From positions 1-64,000 of the forward strand of contig JAQXJU010000064.1 in NCBI GenBank assembly GCA_029009115.1: a stretch of 64,000 nt of DNA, given 5' to 3'. Within the stretch, counting starts at the first letter, position 1, and each line of letters begins with the position of its first letter. The DNA is from Bacteroidales bacterium. GTDB lineage: Bacteria; Bacteroidota; Bacteroidia; Bacteroidales; UBA932. A program made the translations under genes and the position numbers. Under the pieces are notes generated by a model that saw only the letters and a list, made by a program, of their open reading frames with translations, had not been told where the DNA came from and did no database searches. Positions 8,667 through 17,794 of the stretch are shown piece by piece.

Positions 8667-9071
8667 ATGGACAAGAAAAGGATAACACTGATAAGGATTT
8701 GTTTTGCAGCATACCTTGCCGCACTGGTCTATCTGTGTTTCCACAGCTTTTCCAGCCTGCCTGTTGTCAGGGCGGACTTCTTCGGCATTCCGACCGACAA
8801 ACTGGTTCACTTTGTGATGTTTCTGCCCTTCCCCCTGCTGATGTTCCTCTCGATGAGAGTTGACACATCAAGCAAGGCAAGGACCTTTCTGTTCATAGCC
8901 CTGTCATTCATCCTGGGTTGTGCCACCGGTGCCGCAACCGAATTCATCCAGGGAATTACCCCTTCGAGGACGCCCGATATCAAGGATTTTTATGCCGACA
9001 TCCTCGGATGCCTGGTCAGCGCCTCGATTAGTTGTCTGATATTCATTCGCAATGGCAAGAAAAGGAAGTAA
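8667..9071 (+). CDS. VanZ family protein
   Basis: Small membrane protein with TDKLVHFVMFLPFPLLMF...GAATEFIQGITPSRTPDIKDFYADILG. Confidence 0.88.
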   Translation: MDKKRITLIRICFAAYLAALVYLCFHSFSSLPVVRADFFGIPTDKLVHFVMFLPFPLLMFLSMRVDTSSKARTFLFIALSFILGCATGAATEFIQGITPSRTPDIKDFYADILGCLVSASISCLIFIRNGKKRK

Positions 9072-12009
9072 ATGCCTGCTGGCAGCCTTTCTCATTGCCA
9101 TCCCAGTACTGGGCACGGCACAGGTCAGGAGCGAATTCAAGGAAGCCTCCGACTCGCTGGCCGTACTCCTCAAAGACAGGACAGGTGTACGCTCTTCGTT
9201 GTCACTCAACAAGATACTCAAGCGCAAAGGCAAACTTGACCTGTACTTCAGCCGAAGCCTTGCCGACTACCCCTGGCGCCCGGGCGATATCAGATGGTTC
9301 CGCGGTCAGGTAGAATCTCTCTTCCCCGAGGAATGGAGCAAATGGCAGCTCGGTGAGATTTTCACAGAACGCACTCCCCTGAGAGATCTGCAGGTCAGCC
9401 CAATCGGCAATGACGGCGCCCCTTCGCCCTATCTCTTCCCCGGGCGGGAAAGGAAGTCGGGACGACTTGTGCAGAGGGTCGGAGTGCCTGAATGCCCCCG
9501 CGGGCTTGACGGCAGACACATAGCCCTGTGGCAGAGCCACGGAATGTACTTCGATGACAACGCTTCGCTTTGGACCTGGCAGCGCCCCAAGATGTGGAGA
9601 ACAGTGGAGGATATGTACACCCAGAGCTATGTGCTTCCATTTCTTATCCCAATGCTGGAAAGAGCCGGAGCCTGTGTGATGACTCCGCGCGAGAGGGATG
9701 TCCAAAGAGACGAGGCAGTAGCCGACAACGACGCCTCTTTCGACAACAGGAGCGAGGGATGCCGCCGCAAGGGTACTTACTCCGACCTCGGGCGCTGGGA
9801 AAGCATCCCCTCTGGCTTTGCCGACAGACAGCAGTTTTACCATCTCGGTGAGAATCCCTTCACGATGGGAACGGCCCGCAGGAGCCTCTGCACTTCGTCT
9901 TCCACCCCCGCAAGCACTGCGGTATGGAAGGCCGATTTCCCCCGAAGGGGCAGCTACGCAGTGTATGTCTCATACGTAACCCTGCCCGAGAGCAGCACTT
10001 GCGCCCGCTACAGGGTACAGCATCTCGGAGGGACAAGCGAATTCATAGTCAACCAGAAAATGGGAGGCGGAACCTGGATTTACCTCGGCACCTTCGAGTT
10101 TGAGGGTGAGGGTTCGGTAACTCTCGACAACTCAACCCCCAAAGGCAGGAGCCATTCCAAGGGAAGCGTAGTGACAGCCGATGCCGTGCGCTTCGGGGGC
10201 GGATTCGGCAAGGTTGTCCGCGGCCCCGAGGACACACCCGCCGAAGAATGGACCACATCCGGCTATCCCGCCTATGCCGAGGGGGCCCTTTATTCCGAGA
10301 TCTGGTACGGGGCCGATCCGAAGGTCTATGCAGACTGGGAGACAGAATACGTACGCGACTATGCGTCCAGGGGAGCCTGGGTCAAATGGCTCAAAGATGA
10401 CAAGGGAGTTCCCTTCGACCTCTCTCTGGCCTTCCACACCGACGCCGGAGTTACACCCGACGACAGGATCATAGGAACTCTCGGCATTTACACCCTTATG
10501 GCCTACGGCAGCAGCCGCTTCAGTGACGGAACCCACAGGATGGCCTGCAGGCTGCTTACAGACAGGGTTCAGAGCCAGATAGTCTCTGACCTTCGCCTGC
10601 TCTGGAATCCCGACTGGACCAGAAGGCCCAACTGGAACCGTTCCTATAGCGAATCCCGCACTACCGACGTACCGGCGGTCCTTCTGGAACTGCTCTCGCA
10701 CCAGAACTTCGAAGATATGAAGTACGGGCTCGACCCCAGGTTCCGCTTCGATGTGTGCCGTTCCATTTACAAAGCCATACTCAAGACAGTTGCCGACCTT
10801 TACAACAGGCCTTACACGGTGGAACCTCTTCCGGTTCGTTCCTTCTCGGCCCTTCTGAGCCCCGAGGGGAAGTGCACCCTCAGCTGGCTGCCTTCCGAAG
10901 ACCCTCTTGAGCCTACTGCAGCGCCAGAGAGCTATATCGTTTATACCCGCAAGGACTCGCTCGGATTCGACAACGGAGTACAGGTGCAGGGATGTTCCTT
11001 CAAACCTGAAATAGAAAAGGGGCATATCTACAGTTTCAGGGTCGAGGCTGTAAATGCCGGAGGCCGCAGTTTCCCTTCCGAAACCCTCGCAGTGGGCATT
11101 CCCGACACTCCCCAAGACAGCAGTGGGCCTGTTCTGGTCGTGAACAACTTCACCCGTATCTCCGGACCTACCTGGTTCGATACCCCCAGTTACGCGGGCT
11201 TCGACCCCGCTCTTGACGGAGGCGTTCCCTGCATAAGCGACATCAGCTTCATAGGCGAAGTGTATCAGGCCCGCCGTGAACTGGGCTGGGACGGTTCACT
11301 CAATCCCGGATTCGGAGCCTGCTCTGACGAATACGCAGGACTTCGGATAGCCGGGAACAGCTTCGACTTCGTATCCGAACACGGAAAGGCCCTGATGCAG
11401 CTCGGACATTCGTTCTGCTCGCAGAGCAGCGAGGCTTTCCGCGCAGATCCCGGTGTATGGAGCACCCTTGACCTCATCTGCGGCAAGCAGGTACGCACAG
11501 CGCTCGGAGGCAACTGCTACGAGGTATTCCCCGAATCACTCTGCTCCGCACTTAGGAAGGTCTCCGAGCAGGGCTGCAACCTCATCGTGTCGGGAGCGAA
11601 CATCTGTACCGATGCCTGGGACAGGATATTCCCGCTTGAAGCTGACAGCCTTCGCAGGGAGCACGGCATCGAGCTCGTTCGCGAGGTCCTTGGGATAAAG
11701 CGCGTCAACGGATTCGGAGCGAGGGACGGCAGAGTGACACTGCTGGGCAATGCGCTCGAGCTCTGGCACAGCCCCTGCGAAGATCACTACTGCGTGGAAA
11801 GGTGCGACGCCATAGCCCCGGTAAGTGCCTCAAGATGCACAATCATAGCACAATATCCGCAGGACAGGACATCTGCGGGAATATTATACAATGGCGACGG
11901 TTACAAGGCGGCGAGCTTCGGATTTCCGCTCGAGGCCCTGCGGAACCCCGACGCAATGCGGGACGCGCTTGAAGTGTCGCTGAGTTATTTTGAAAACAAC
12001 AACAATTGA
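9052..12009 (+). CDS. Golvesin C-terminal-like / N-acetylmuramoyl-L-alanine amidase-like large secreted protein (often annotated 'xanthan lyase')
   Basis: 985 aa; GRHIALWQSHGMYFDD...AFHTDAGV amidase-like segments; jelly-roll GSYAVYVSYV...TSEFIVNQKMGGGTWIYLGTFEF segment; 20-bp overlap with VanZ. Confidence 0.7.
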   Translation: MARKGSKCLLAAFLIAIPVLGTAQVRSEFKEASDSLAVLLKDRTGVRSSLSLNKILKRKGKLDLYFSRSLADYPWRPGDIRWFRGQVESLFPEEWSKWQLGEIFTERTPLRDLQVSPIGNDGAPSPYLFPGRERKSGRLVQRVGVPECPRGLDGRHIALWQSHGMYFDDNASLWTWQRPKMWRTVEDMYTQSYVLPFLIPMLERAGACVMTPRERDVQRDEAVADNDASFDNRSEGCRRKGTYSDLGRWESIPSGFADRQQFYHLGENPFTMGTARRSLCTSSSTPASTAVWKADFPRRGSYAVYVSYVTLPESSTCARYRVQHLGGTSEFIVNQKMGGGTWIYLGTFEFEGEGSVTLDNSTPKGRSHSKGSVVTADAVRFGGGFGKVVRGPEDTPAEEWTTSGYPAYAEGALYSEIWYGADPKVYADWETEYVRDYASRGAWVKWLKDDKGVPFDLSLAFHTDAGVTPDDRIIGTLGIYTLMAYGSSRFSDGTHRMACRLLTDRVQSQIVSDLRLLWNPDWTRRPNWNRSYSESRTTDVPAVLLELLSHQNFEDMKYGLDPRFRFDVCRSIYKAILKTVADLYNRPYTVEPLPVRSFSALLSPEGKCTLSWLPSEDPLEPTAAPESYIVYTRKDSLGFDNGVQVQGCSFKPEIEKGHIYSFRVEAVNAGGRSFPSETLAVGIPDTPQDSSGPVLVVNNFTRISGPTWFDTPSYAGFDPALDGGVPCISDISFIGEVYQARRELGWDGSLNPGFGACSDEYAGLRIAGNSFDFVSEHGKALMQLGHSFCSQSSEAFRADPGVWSTLDLICGKQVRTALGGNCYEVFPESLCSALRKVSEQGCNLIVSGANICTDAWDRIFPLEADSLRREHGIELVREVLGIKRVNGFGARDGRVTLLGNALELWHSPCEDHYCVERCDAIAPVSASRCTIIAQYPQDRTSAGILYNGDGYKAASFGFPLEALRNPDAMRDALEVSLSYFENNNN

Positions 12010-12015
12010 TTTGTT

Positions 12016-12444
12016 ATGGAAAAGAATCTGATGGACAATCCCTTCTACGCGAAGGCAATGGAGTTTCTCCAGGACAATGACCTCTTCGATCTCGAAGCAG
12101 GCAAACACATCATTGACGGCGACAATCTCTGGCTCAACATCGTGGACAGCAAGCTCAAGACCACGCAGGAAGCCCGTCTTGAGGTTCACGACAAGTACAT
12201 TGACATCCAGATCCCCCTCTCCTGCGAGGAGACCTTCGGCATCAAGCCCCGCTCGGAATGCACCCAGCCCGTCGGCGAGATGGACCCCGTGAAAGACATT
12301 CTCTTCTATGCCGACCCCGTCGAGGAGACAGTTACCGTGAAGGCCGGGGAAGTAATCACCTTCGAACCCGACACCGCCCACGCTCCCCTTATTGGAGAAG
12401 GCACGATTCACAAGGCCATCTTCAAGGTACGAGCCGAGTACTAA
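12016..12444 (+). CDS. YhcH/YjgK/YiaL family protein
   Basis: HDKYIDIQIPLSCEETFG...DILFYADP...TFEPDTAHAPLIGEG...HKAIFKV pattern. Confidence 0.88.
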   Translation: MEKNLMDNPFYAKAMEFLQDNDLFDLEAGKHIIDGDNLWLNIVDSKLKTTQEARLEVHDKYIDIQIPLSCEETFGIKPRSECTQPVGEMDPVKDILFYADPVEETVTVKAGEVITFEPDTAHAPLIGEGTIHKAIFKVRAEY

Positions 12445-12459
12445 CCAAGACTGCATACT

Positions 12460-14049
12460 GTGAACTCTAGCCTATACCTGAAAATGATTCGCGGAGGCGC
12501 AGCAAGGCTGGCTTCCAACAGACAAGCAATCAACGAGCTTAATGTTTTCCCTATTCCAGACGGAGATACGGGGGACAATATGTATATGACAATCGAGGAC
12601 GGTTCCCACGCTGACGGGCAGACTCTCTCTGAGATGTCCAAAAGCGTTGCCCAGGGTATGCTCCTGGGGGCACGAGGGAATTCGGGAGTCATACTGTCCC
12701 GCATATTTGCCGGGCTCGCCAAGGGATTCGAAGGAATCGAGGTTGCATCGCAAAAGCAGATAGAGGATGCCTTCGAGGCAGCTGTCAAGGAAGCCTACAA
12801 CGCTGTTCCCCAGCCTGTTGAGGGCACCATCCTTACGGTCTTGCGCGAGGGTGTCGAGGCTGCCTTAGGCTCCTCTGACATAGATGAATTCTTTGCAAGG
12901 CTCGTCAAGGGAATGGATATATCATTGCAGAACACCCCCGAACTGCTGGATGCCCTGAAGAAGGCGGGAGTAATCGACAGCGGCGGTGCAGGACTTCTGT
13001 GCATAACGGAAGGAATGAGGGATGCACTTCACTCCGATGTAATTCCTGAACTTCCCCAGGAGGGAGGTCCTGCGGCTCACAAGGTCGATTTCTCGTCCTT
13101 TACCGAAGACAGCGTTCTCGAGTTCGGCTACTGCACCGAGTTCCTTCTTCGCCTGCAGAGGTCGAAGGTGGACCTCGACAGTTTCGACGAGTCCGTCATA
13201 AAGGATTATCTGTCCGGGGCGGGCGATTCGCTCGTATTCTTCAGAGACGGGAGCATAATCAAGGTGCACGTCCATACAAAGACTCCAGGCGACATTCTCA
13301 GCCACTGCCAGAGGTGGGGTGAGTTCCTTACCATCAAGGTCGAGAATATGACCCTGCAGCATCACGAGAACAATATGGACCAGCGTTTCAAGAAGGCAGG
13401 CAAGCCCCTTGGAATAGTCAGCGTGGCCTCGGGCGAAGGTCTTGTAAGGACTCTTCGCGAGATGGGAGCCGATGAGATAATTGAGGGGGGACAGACTATG
13501 AACCCTCCCGTGGAGCGCTTCATCGAGGCCTTCGACCGAATAAATGCCGAAAGCATACTCGTCTTCCCCAACAACAGCAACATTCTTCTGACTGCCCGCC
13601 AGGCTGCCGCTCTGTATGACAAGGCCCGAATCGAGGTAATCTGCACAAGGAACCTTGCCGAAGGTTATTACGCAATGGCCAACATCGATACTTCCAAGAC
13701 CGTGGAAGAGATTGTTTCCTCCCTTGATGAATGCCTTGAAGGAACTGCCACGGGACTGGTTTCAGTGGCTGTCCGCGACAACGAGGCAGGGCTGAAGGGT
13801 GATTGGCTGGGTATCTACGACAAGGACATTGTCTGCAGCCTGCCGTCCAAAAACGAGGCCTTGCTCAAACTGGCATCCGTTATGGGATGCTCTTCCCACG
13901 ATGTTGCTGTCATCTTCCGCGGCGAAGGAGCCGGCTCGGACGAGGCAGAGGAACTGCTCGTCGCAATGAACCGGCAATATCCACGTACTGAAACCATTAT
14001 TATTGAAGGCAATCAGCCTGTTTACGATTACATTCTACTGCTATGCTAA
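12460..14049 (+). CDS. fakA: DAK2 domain fatty acid kinase subunit A-like (FakA/YloV)
   Basis: NVFPIPDGDTGDNMYMT, LLGARGNSGVILSR, SGGAGLLCI motifs; followed by a DegV/FakB gene. Confidence 0.85.
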   Translation: MNSSLYLKMIRGGAARLASNRQAINELNVFPIPDGDTGDNMYMTIEDGSHADGQTLSEMSKSVAQGMLLGARGNSGVILSRIFAGLAKGFEGIEVASQKQIEDAFEAAVKEAYNAVPQPVEGTILTVLREGVEAALGSSDIDEFFARLVKGMDISLQNTPELLDALKKAGVIDSGGAGLLCITEGMRDALHSDVIPELPQEGGPAAHKVDFSSFTEDSVLEFGYCTEFLLRLQRSKVDLDSFDESVIKDYLSGAGDSLVFFRDGSIIKVHVHTKTPGDILSHCQRWGEFLTIKVENMTLQHHENNMDQRFKKAGKPLGIVSVASGEGLVRTLREMGADEIIEGGQTMNPPVERFIEAFDRINAESILVFPNNSNILLTARQAAALYDKARIEVICTRNLAEGYYAMANIDTSKTVEEIVSSLDECLEGTATGLVSVAVRDNEAGLKGDWLGIYDKDIVCSLPSKNEALLKLASVMGCSSHDVAVIFRGEGAGSDEAEELLVAMNRQYPRTETIIIEGNQPVYDYILLLC

Positions 14050-14909
14050 AACTCTTTACCGACACCGACACCGATACCACTCCCCAGATAGCTGCGGAGT
14101 ACGGTTATTCTCTGATTTCGATGCCATACAGCATCGATGCCAGAACAGTCAACCCTTACGAGGATTTCGACAGCTTCGATTATCACAAGTTCTATGACAC
14201 CCTGAGGTCGGGAGTAATCCCTACGACCAGTGCAATCTCGAAAGAGAGATACATCTCTTATTTCGAGCCTGATTTTGCCGCGGGGAACGACATACTCTAC
14301 GTTCATTTCTCGCGCGCTATGTCCAACACTTTTGCGGCAATGGACCAGGCAGTTGCAGAACTCAGAGAGAAGTATCCCCAGGTACGCTTCGAAGAAATCG
14401 ACACCAAGGGCATCTCGATTGCCAGCCTTGTAATCGTACGCGAGGTGGGAGATATGGTCAAAGCCGGAAAATCTCTGGACGAGATTCTCAGCTGGGCCGA
14501 CAGGGAGGTTGACAAGTTCGCGACCTACTTCTTCGCCGACGACCTCAGGTTCTTCCGCCGCAGCGGGCGCGTAAGCGGACTCGCCGCAACAATGGGTTCT
14601 CTGATTGGACTCCGCCCCATCATCTATATGAGCCCCGAGGGCAAGATGGTCTCGCTCGGAACCGAGAAAGGACGCTTCAAGGCTATGTCGAGGCTGGCCG
14701 ATGAGGTCGCAAGGCTCGGAGAGGACATCTCTGCCCATCACATCTGCATTGCCCATACCGATGCCGAGGATATGGCAAGGGAATTAGGGAAGATGATAGA
14801 AGAGAAATTCGGCAAGTTGAATATTGAATATGTAGTAGTCAACCCCACAGCCGGAAGCCATTGCGGCCCCGACACCATCGGAGTGAGCTTCCACGCCAAA
14901 AACCGCTGA
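14043..14909 (+). CDS. fakB: DegV family protein (FakB-like fatty-acid-binding subunit)
   Basis: DegV fold motifs: TDTDTDTTPQIAAEYG; TTSAISKERYISYF; HFSRAMSNTFAAMDQA; NPTAGSHCGPDTIGVSF; 7-bp overlap with fakA-like gene. Confidence 0.82.
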   Translation: MLKLFTDTDTDTTPQIAAEYGYSLISMPYSIDARTVNPYEDFDSFDYHKFYDTLRSGVIPTTSAISKERYISYFEPDFAAGNDILYVHFSRAMSNTFAAMDQAVAELREKYPQVRFEEIDTKGISIASLVIVREVGDMVKAGKSLDEILSWADREVDKFATYFFADDLRFFRRSGRVSGLAATMGSLIGLRPIIYMSPEGKMVSLGTEKGRFKAMSRLADEVARLGEDISAHHICIAHTDAEDMARELGKMIEEKFGKLNIEYVVVNPTAGSHCGPDTIGVSFHAKNR

Positions 14910-14912
14910 GCT

Positions 14913-16043
14913 ATGATTACGGTAAAAGAAGTCAGGACGCGCAGGGAGCAGAAGGAATTCATCAATTTTCCGCTCGACCTCTATCGGGGCAACCCCAACT
15001 TCACCCCGCCCCTGTATATGGACGAGAAGAAGATTTTCAGCAAGGATTTCGTTTATAACGACTGCTGCGACTTCATCTGCTTTAACGCCTACAGAGACGG
15101 ACAGATGGCCGGACGCATCCAGGGCATAATCCAGAAAGCCTCGAACGAGAAGCGCGGCGAAAAAAGGGCCCGCTTTACACGCTACGATGCCATTGACGAC
15201 CCCGAGGTTTCTGCCGCACTGTTCAAGGCCTTCGAAGACTGGGCAGTATCGGCAGGAATGGACACCGCCTGCGGTCCGCTGAGTTTTTCCGACCTTGAGA
15301 GGGAGGGGCTTCTGGTAGAAGGTTTCGACTACCCCGCAACCTTCGAGGAACTCTACAACTACCCTTACTATGCCACCCATATCGAGGCCAACGGCTATGA
15401 GAAGGAGGTTGACTGGAACAGTTCGCGCCTCTACGGTCCCGCAAGCCCCGAAGACATCACAGAACTCGAAAAACTTACCGAGTTCATCTTCAAGCGCTAC
15501 AAACTGCACTACGGCGAGTCCAGAAGCGGTTCTGATTTTATCAGGCGCTACAAAGACGGCATCTTTGATCTTATTGACAAATCTTACGAAGGTCTCTACG
15601 GGACAGTTCCTTTTACCGAGAATATGAAGAAACTGATGATTGAGAACTTCCAGCTTGTCATCAGCAACAAATATGCAGCCTGCATACTCGACGAAAACGA
15701 CAGGATGGTGTGCTTCGGTCTGGCTATCCCCTCGCTCAGAAGGGCTCTGTCGCTGACTCGCGGAAAGCTGACTTCCAAGGTTCTGTTTAGGCTCCTTGGC
15801 TGCCTTCGCAAGCCTGACGTTCTGGACCTCTGCCTTGTGGGTGTAGATCCTGAATACCTCAACAGGGGCATTTCCGCAGCCCTTTCGCTCGCGGTGATGC
15901 GTATGCTTCAGGACAACCCCGACATCAAGTACGCCGAGACCAACCTGAATCTGCTTGACAACTTCCCCATCCAGAACCAGTGGAAGCGTTTCCAGAGGGA
16001 GATTCACAAGATTTACAGGTCTTACTGCAAGAAACTCGTATGA
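14913..16043 (+). CDS. GNAT-like N-acetyltransferase/acyltransferase, conserved hypothetical
   Basis: C-terminal NRGISAALSLAVMRMLQDNPDIKYAETNLNLLDNFPIQNQWKRF; 376 aa; within the fak-pls cluster. Confidence 0.6.
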   Translation: MITVKEVRTRREQKEFINFPLDLYRGNPNFTPPLYMDEKKIFSKDFVYNDCCDFICFNAYRDGQMAGRIQGIIQKASNEKRGEKRARFTRYDAIDDPEVSAALFKAFEDWAVSAGMDTACGPLSFSDLEREGLLVEGFDYPATFEELYNYPYYATHIEANGYEKEVDWNSSRLYGPASPEDITELEKLTEFIFKRYKLHYGESRSGSDFIRRYKDGIFDLIDKSYEGLYGTVPFTENMKKLMIENFQLVISNKYAACILDENDRMVCFGLAIPSLRRALSLTRGKLTSKVLFRLLGCLRKPDVLDLCLVGVDPEYLNRGISAALSLAVMRMLQDNPDIKYAETNLNLLDNFPIQNQWKRFQREIHKIYRSYCKKLV

Positions 16044-17059
16044 TAAAGATAATTGTAGATTGTTTTGGAGGAGACCACTGCCCCCAGGCCCCTGTAGAAG
16101 GGGCAGTCAAGGCTCTGGCCTCCTTTCCTGACCTTTATGTAATCCTTACCGGAGATGAAGAGATACTCCGCGGCGAACTTCAGGGCAAGAGCTATGACAG
16201 CTCACGCCTCGAGATAGTCCACGCCCCCCAGGTCATCTCCTGCAACGAAAAGCCCACTGACGTGATTCGGCTCAAGAGGAACTCCTCAATGATGAAGGCA
16301 ATTATGATGCTCAGGGACAGTGACGATATTGCAGGAATGGTTTCGGTTGGTTCCACCGGAGCCCTGGTAACTGGAGCCCTGGTGCGGATAGGGCGCATCA
16401 GGGGAGTCATTCGTCCTGCCTTCTGCCCTCTTCTTCCCACAGTGAAAGGAGGAATCGTAGGAGTATGCGACAGCGGAGCCAATGTGGATGTAACAGCCGC
16501 TCACCTGAGGCAGTTTGCCATTATGGGCAGCCTGTATATGGAAAATGTATATGGCATCGAAAAGCCCAGGGTAGCCCTTCTGAACGTCGGGGTAGAACCT
16601 GAGAAGGGAGACGAAATCAGGCGCGAGGCCTACTCTCTGCTGAAGGACACCGACTGCGTGAGTTTCGTAGGTAATATGGAAAGCCGCGACCTTCTGGCCG
16701 GCAATTATGACCTTGTAGTATGCGACGGTTTTTCGGGGAATGTGCTCGTAAAAACTACCGAAGGAACTGCAATTGAACTGCTGAAAAAAGTAAAAAAAGA
16801 TATTTTTTCACGCATTTTATATAAATTTGGGGCGCTGTTCCTGCTTAAGATGTTCAAAGAAGAAAAGGAGTTCTTTGATTATCAGAACTATGGAGGCAGT
16901 GTCCTGCTCGGGACCTCTAAGGTTGTCGTAAAGGGGCACGGTTCGTCAAAGGCCAGGGCCATTGAAAAGTGCATCGAGCAGGCTTACCGAATGGAAACCA
17001 GCGGGCTATCCTCGAAAATCGAGGAGCAGATAGCCCGTTACGAACACTTTGAGGAATAA
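16040..17059 (+). CDS. plsX: Phosphate acyltransferase PlsX
   Basis: MIKIIVDCFGGDHCPQAPVEGAVKAL; GMVSVGSTGALVTGAL; DGFSGNVLVKTTEG; NYGGSVLLGTSKVVVKGHGSSKA. Start taken at 16040 (ATGA overlap). Confidence 0.93.
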   Translation: MIKIIVDCFGGDHCPQAPVEGAVKALASFPDLYVILTGDEEILRGELQGKSYDSSRLEIVHAPQVISCNEKPTDVIRLKRNSSMMKAIMMLRDSDDIAGMVSVGSTGALVTGALVRIGRIRGVIRPAFCPLLPTVKGGIVGVCDSGANVDVTAAHLRQFAIMGSLYMENVYGIEKPRVALLNVGVEPEKGDEIRREAYSLLKDTDCVSFVGNMESRDLLAGNYDLVVCDGFSGNVLVKTTEGTAIELLKKVKKDIFSRILYKFGALFLLKMFKEEKEFFDYQNYGGSVLLGTSKVVVKGHGSSKARAIEKCIEQAYRMETSGLSSKIEEQIARYEHFEE

Positions 17060-17072
17060 AACCTAAATTGCT

Positions 17073-17297
17073 ATGTTTGACAAAGTCAAAGAGATTCTTG
17101 CGAAGCAGCTTCGCATAGACCCCGAACTCATCCGTCTGGAGTCGCATATCATCAAGGATCTGGGTGCAGATTCGCTCGACATCCTTCAGCTCCTGATGAA
17201 GATTGAGGATATGTACGGAATCGTCATTCCCGACGAGGAACTTGCCGACTTCGATACTGTCGGGGACGTGGTTAATTTCCTTGACGCTCACAAATAG
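17073..17297 (+). CDS. acpP: Acyl carrier protein
   Basis: 74 aa with GADSLDILQLLMKIED phosphopantetheine site. Confidence 0.93.
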   Translation: MFDKVKEILAKQLRIDPELIRLESHIIKDLGADSLDILQLLMKIEDMYGIVIPDEELADFDTVGDVVNFLDAHK

Positions 17298-17318
17298 CAT
17301 TTCTGACAGCGGCGCGAT

Positions 17319-17762
17319 ATGGAGTCCCTGCAACAATTAGGATTACTGGGCCTGTTCATAGGGACTTTTCTAGCAGCCACATTCATTCCTTTCAGTTCGG
17401 ATGCCCTGTTTGTGGGCATTCTTGCTGCGACGAAGGATCCTCTCGGCTGTCTTGTCGTAGGTACTCTTGGCAACTGGCTGGGAGGAATCACTTCGTATCT
17501 GCTCGGAAGGCTGGCTAAATGGGAATGGGTGGAGAAGGCCTTCAGAATCAAGCCCGAAACCCTCGAAAAGCAGAAAGAGAGAATCGACAAATACGGAATA
17601 TGGATGGCCCTGCTGAGCTGGATTCCCGGCATTGGAGACGTAATCACCATTGCCCTTGGCTTTTACAAGACCCCCTGGGTGGGGACCTTCATTCTGCTTC
17701 TGGTGGGCAAAGCGGCAAGATTTGCGGTTTGGATGTATTTGTTCAGCGGGATATTTGCGTAA
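17319..17762 (+). CDS. YqaA family (DedA/SNARE-associated-like) membrane protein
   Basis: GTFLAATFIPFSSDAL...GNWLGGITSYLLGR...LLSWIPGIGDVITIALG. Confidence 0.85.
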   Translation: MESLQQLGLLGLFIGTFLAATFIPFSSDALFVGILAATKDPLGCLVVGTLGNWLGGITSYLLGRLAKWEWVEKAFRIKPETLEKQKERIDKYGIWMALLSWIPGIGDVITIALGFYKTPWVGTFILLLVGKAARFAVWMYLFSGIFA

Positions 17763-17794
17763 TCGGCGAATTGTGACTAAATTCGTATCCCGTT

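Noticed and set aside
10132-11115. 327-aa minus-strand ORF
   Set aside because: Antisense to the golvesin/amidase-like CDS, no domain signature.
14784-16007. 407-aa minus-strand ORF
   Set aside because: Antisense to the GNAT gene within a co-directional overlapping plus-strand cluster; no recognisable domain.
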